NCBI GenBank assembly: GCA_028023455.1 | Contig: JAQFVV010012490.1 | Coordinates: 1,178,001-1,242,000 of the forward strand | Direction of reading: 5' to 3' | DNA length: 64,000 bases | Source: Epiperipatus broadwayi | Taxonomy: Eukaryota > Onychophora > Udeonychophora > Euonychophora > Peripatidae | In this document: one piece after another, positions 59,701 to 64,000 of the stretch | How the letters are laid out: the number at the start of each line of letters is the position of its first letter | How positions within the stretch are numbered: position 1 is the stretch's first letter | Position numbers and translations under genes: made by a program | The notes under the pieces: model-generated | What the model saw: only the letters and a program-made list of their open reading frames with translations | Databases searched by the model: none | What the model was told of the DNA's origin: nothing

Positions 59701-60300
59701 GCACAGATCAGCCCCAGATGCACACTCAGTAATTTTTTCCCAATACATCTAACTTTTTCTCATTCAATGTAAAAAAAAAAAATCATAGTAGAAAAGAAGA
59801 TGAGCAGAATTTCAAACTTTTACTGATAAGTTTACCAAGAAATTAAAAAAAAATTGAGGAAAGATTTTTATAGCTTTATGACTATATCAGATCTGCCATC
59901 AGCGCCAGAGTCATATCTTCATATTAAATAATAATTTAGTTTTAACTAATTTTTTTTTAAAAATATGTATATTATCTGAGTAAGCTTTTTTTTAAATTAT
60001 TAATTCCTGGAATGCTACCTATACTTAATACACCATGTGGTAGCCATGATTTCATAACACCTATATCATTATAAATCCTAAATATTAGATCCCAGAACCC
60101 TTGAATTAGTATAAGAGTAGCTGAATAAAAAGAAAAATAGGGAAAGAAAAAATATTTGGCCAATTGAATAAAACTGTTGTATTTTGCAAAAATATCATTT
60201 GATATTATTATGTAATATCATTTGATCTCTTATAATAAATAACTAACCACACAATAAATAAATTATAATTTGAACAATTAGATAAGAAGTAGTGGTAAAT
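56761..60300. other. AT-rich intronic stretch
   Basis: No gene recognised. A 28 bp exact tandem duplication (GATTATAGACAAGACAAGTG plus GTTTATTTT) lies at about 58305-58360, and a poly(T) tract at 58687-58699. Confidence 0.5.
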
Positions 60301-62223
60301 TAGGGTAATAGTATGTATATGAACCCTAATGTTTGATGGCGTTGTTTTTTGCCCAATGCACATCAATATACCGATTTATGGACCGCCTGTTTGTTTACAT
60401 ATTACGGTAAAAGATTTACATAATATTACGGTAAACCACCAAAGATTTATTTTGTTTTTTCACCCATTTTTTTCTGTTCAAACAAACACTTTGTTTTTAG
60501 ATGGTGTAGGGATGTTGGTTTGCTTTTAAATTATCGACTAACGATCCCTTAGTTTCTTTACATAATATTATGGTTACCCAAAGATTTTTTTGTTTTTTTC
60601 ACCATGTTTTTTTTTTTTGGTTTCATTTTTTTAATAAACAAACACTTTGTTTTTAGATGGTATAGGGGTGTTGGTTTGCTTTTAAATTATCGACTAACGG
60701 TCCTTCAGTTTCTTTACATAATACTATGGTAACCTTTTTTATTTTTTTAACTTTCTTTACCTAAAAGGCGTAGAGTTTTTTTTTTTTTTATTAACAAACA
60801 CTTTGTTTTTAGATGGTGAATGGGGTTGGTTTGCTTTTAAATCATCTTCTCTTTTTTTGGGATGTTTTTATTTGAAAGACTTAAACAATTCAGTACTTTT
60901 GAATAAACCAACACTTGCTTGTTAGAAGGTGGAGGGGAGGAGTTGCTTTGATTTGTAATTGTCATCTCTTTTTTTTTAATTTATTAGGAGGCTTTTTTTC
61001 TTTCAAATATTTATTTACGCTATAGAAACCTTTATATGATAGCGAAAAGTTCTTCTTTAATTTTTTGGTTTGCTTTTAAATTATCTTCTTTTTTTTGGAT
61101 GTTTTTATTTGAAAGACTTAAACAATTCGATACTTTTGAATAAACCAACACTTTCTTTTTAGAGGGTGGAGGGGAGGGGTTGTTTTGAGTTGTAATTGTC
61201 ATCTTTTTTTTTTCTTTTAATTTATGACAAGTTTTTTTTTTCAAATATGTATTTACATTACAGAAACCTTTATATGATAGCAAAAAGTTCTTGCTTAATA
61301 AAAGACATAAACAGTTCATTTTTATAGAACACTTTTTTAAGGGGGGAGGGGGATGGTGGGGGAGGTTTGTTTTGATTTTTAATTATCGACTTTTTTTGGA
61401 TTTTCCCTTTGAACATTTATGTTACCACACACCTTATTTATTATTATAATTTTTTGGCCTTTGAAGAAACTCTTAAACACTTCTTTCTTTTTAAATAAAA
61501 TATTACTTACCTACTTTAGAAAGATGTGAACAACAATAACAACAATAGTTTCCCATGAAATAATTTATTGAATCAAAAATAAACGAAACTTTGGACAAGT
61601 AAAAAACACCATTTTTGGGGGCATAAAAAATACAGCAGCCAAAAGTAACACGTAAATAAAATAACAGGGAACTAAAACAAAAAAACAGTCATTTTGTCAA
61701 CTTCTGTGGCCGGCAATTCACCCAGCTTCAAACAATTTTGACAACTTGCAGATGACATTTTACTGTTCTCATAAGGATTCATGCGTAAACTTGCATTTGT
61801 GTGTGAAATCAGGAAAAACTCTACTGAAAAGAGTAACTTTTTGAAGTTGTGTGCAGTTCAAAACCGTAGGGAAGCGTGTGTCATGACATGACATTTCTTA
61901 ATATGTAATACTAATTCCACTACGTTTTCTAAAAAATTTCTGACAATGAATTTTTGGAGAGTTTTGCCTCTTTCAAATATGGCCACCATCAAATCAGACT
62001 GTAGTGAGAGTTCAATAGCCTCACTTGAGGAATACTGTCGCAATGCAATGTGCGTAGTATTTTGTTATGTAATCGTAGAATATATCGCCCCCAGGCAGCT
62101 TGTTACGGCTCAAACAACACCTATTGTAATGTCAGCCATAAGTTAAGGCCACGAAAGTAGTATATTGATGTGTGAAAAACAACGCCATCAAGTGGTGGGG
62201 TTCAATATACATACTATTACCTA
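60301..62223. mobile_element. Terminal-inverted-repeat element, 1.92 kb, no transposase
   Basis: The left end TAGGGTAATAGTATGTATAT... GATGGCGTTGTTTTT (60301-60350) is mirrored by the right end (AAAAACAACGCCATCA... ATACATACTATTACCTA, 62175-62223). The terminal repeats are thus about 50 bp with several differences. The interior holds tandem repeats (60470-61370) and about 700 bp of somewhat GC-richer unique sequence (61500-62150) with only short frames. The TSD could not be defined; the flanks offer at most AAT on each side. It is a non-autonomous DNA transposon of unassigned superfamily. Confidence 0.75.
60470..61370 (+). repeat. Degenerate tandem repeats with G-rich boxes
   Basis: AAACACTTTGTTTTTAGATG recurs near 60483, 60641 and 60788, each followed by GGTTTGCTTTTAAATTATC or a variant. 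Related boxes appear near 60905 and 61145 with AGGTGGAGGGGAGG-type text. The run GGGGGGAGGGGGATGGTGGG at 61341-61360 ends the array. Confidence 0.75.
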
Positions 62224-62385
62224 AATTGGTAATGATACTGATCAAGTATTATTATATAATCATATTCCCTATTGCTAAGAAATTCTCTGAAATCAATAAA
62301 TCTGTTTTTCATAAGATTAATTAATATAAATCCATAATAAATAGATTAATGGCTTAAAAATAATAATAATGAACTACAATCTTAC

Positions 62386-62530
62386 CATGTGATCTTTATT
62401 GGTAAAGTAGACCATCCAACACTCTTTAAGAGTGCTGGATCCACGTCGCTTCGTGTGTTTTACTGAGACAATAACTCTCATCAAGGGAATATTGCTTCCT
62501 CCAGGATATGCTGTATCCTCGTCAGAGATG
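62386..62530 (-). CDS. PRKD: Protein kinase D (PRKD) exon: start of PH domain
   Basis: This is an internal exon of 145 bp. On the minus strand it follows a TAG acceptor and ends at a GTAAG donor. It enters with one base of a split codon and then reads 48 codons, ending phase 0. The peptide runs [20 protein letters not shown] and continues through [18 protein letters not shown] and [10 protein letters not shown]. This matches the first strands of the protein kinase D PH domain (family pattern NIPLMRVVQSVKHTKR, then WMVHYTSKD). The PH domain of PKD restrains the kinase domain and helps localise the enzyme to membranes downstream of diacylglycerol and PKC. Codon usage and GC content are clearly higher than in the surrounding intron. 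The upstream exons (C1 domains) lie beyond the right end of the window. I am sure of the family; which paralogue cannot be said. Confidence 0.93.
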
Positions 62531-62533
62531 CTA

Positions 62534-64000
62534 AAATATAGAGCATTTAGCTATTGTTATTACATCTACATTTACAATTACCCTTCTACTAGTAGTAAGT
62601 GAATCATTTATCGCTATTTACAGATAATTATTTTGGTACTAAAAGTAGAATGATTTAATTAATCTATTACATGAGATGAAAGTGAAATAAATTTTAAAAT
62701 AATCTATAAGCTATTCACATTTTAAAATCTACATGTAACAAAAATAAAATAAAATTAAAAATGTTTGTTTTCTTATTAAAAATTATGATAATATATTTTT
62801 GAAATAATTTTTATAATATAAAGCATGGATGCAATCTTTACTTAATAAATATATAATTTCCTATAACTAAAAAATAAATAATAAATTTCAAGAGATAAGG
62901 GAATGCAGTTTTAAAAGATCTCCTATTCTGCTATACATATTAATTATTCTATACAGTTTGTGAATTATAGTTGATGAAATTAAAAATGTAGCAGCTTAAG
63001 TAATGATATTCTTTGGAAGTGATCATAAACTTTTCAATTATTTGATATTACAGAATATTTAAGAATCTTATTTAATACTTAATAGAAAATACTTCTATGC
63101 TCTGTATCCTGTAAATTATAGATTAGTAGGAATTTTTTATAATAAGGTATAAATGCTTACATATTGTAAAAACAATTTGTACAAAGATTATATCACTACA
63201 GAAGGTTGAATTTTATTATCATCATACATTTTATTTATCAATCTAATAGTATAACCGCACTATTTCTTTGAAATTTTCCTTAAATCATAAAAAGTTAAAG
63301 CTAATAATAATCTTAGTGATCATGGAAATATGTTACTTTCATCACAACTAATTTAGACTGCATCATATTACAATATTTTTTAGTTTTATCCAAAGTGTAT
63401 TAACATTCACCTGATCAAATTAAGCTGGGACTTTAACCCTCTGCTATGTAATGACTAGATATGAATGGCTAAATTGAAAGTTAATTGTGATCTTAAAAAA
63501 TTTCCAAGATTCATCTGGGCCTTGATTCAAAAATCAGGTTGTGGATATAATTACTATACCAAGTGGCTCTTCAAAATCATAAAAAGGTAATAACAAAGAT
63601 GTTTTGCTATATCTTTTAGAAAATTATTCTTAGACCACCATTTACTGCTTTTCACAGCTTTTCTGAATTCACCCAAACTTCATTACATTGTATTTACTTT
63701 TTTTTCTTTTTAACTTTCTTGATGCATTGATATTCCATGATTCTATGTTTTTACATTTAGTAAATTGTAAAATTTTTTATTTTTCTAACTATTGTAAATA
63801 TAAATGATGACAAAAAATATTTTTTGAAGTTACTATAATCTTCCGTCAGCCAACTTTGATACATTCAGCAAACTATTCTCTAAGATTAATAAATTTAAAT
63901 CATATTAAATAATATTGCAATATTCTTTATTCACATTCTAGTATTTTGTTTATATTTTTAATTTACTAGAAAGAAGATATTAATTATTAATTTCAAACAC
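62534..64000. other. AT-rich intron upstream of the first PH exon
   Basis: This is PRKD intron continuing beyond the window. No exon, RNA gene or clear repeat is seen. Confidence 0.6.

Larger units (their letters stand above)
49600..62385 (-). other. PRKD intron, about 12.8 kb
   Basis: This is the interval between the first and second PH-domain exons. It holds the mitochondrial insertion and the 60.3-62.2 kb TIR element. The rest is AT-rich sequence without recognisable genes. Confidence 0.9.

Overview
This window is a piece of a very AT-rich animal nuclear genome, most likely an arthropod. It holds no complete gene. It is the inside of one large gene, protein kinase D (PRKD), read on the minus strand. 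Three consecutive exons at 62386-62530, 49522-49599 and 16143-16425 spell an uninterrupted PH domain with correct phases and GT-AG borders. The introns between them are about 12.8 kb and 33.1 kb, and everything else in the window is intronic and dominated by mobile DNA. An invertebrate origin is supported by a nuclear mitochondrial insertion (53.3-56.7 kb) whose reading frames make sense with TGA=Trp and AGA=Ser.

Layout, left to right. 3.2-5.9 kb: a 2.7 kb palindrome made of two head-to-head copies of an element with a gag-like coiled-coil frame. 6.2-8.4 kb: tandem duplications, a decayed hammerhead-ribozyme repeat and a Penelope-like (PLE) tail. 9.1-11.9 kb: a decayed LINE carrying an antisense LINE 3' end inside it. 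13.9-16.1 kb: foldback elements, including a 684 bp hammerhead-bearing palindrome with a 14 bp target-site duplication (TSD). 17.7-21.2 kb: remains of an LTR retrotransposon. 22.0-23.8 kb: a CpG-bearing island of unknown nature. 25.5-33.8 kb: PLE fragments, a PLE inside a possible LTR element, and a 329 bp satellite array inside that PLE. 34.9-39.2 kb: a nearly complete PLE with a pLTR on each side plus a truncated inverted partner; its unoccupied paralogous site lies at 43.9-44.4 kb. 45.8-48.5 kb: a gag-only LTR retrotransposon that also carries a coiled-coil segment. 53.3-56.7 kb: the mitochondrial insertion (cob, nad1, trnH, nad5, trnF). 60.3-62.2 kb: a terminal-inverted-repeat element with G-rich tandem repeats.

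The most interesting theme is a group of insertions that all carry 10-14 bp target duplications: PLEs, a hammerhead-ribozyme foldback, and a head-to-head satellite array. This suggests that one PLE-type integration machinery may mobilise quite different passengers. All calls come from reading the sequence by eye; no alignment or folding program was run.
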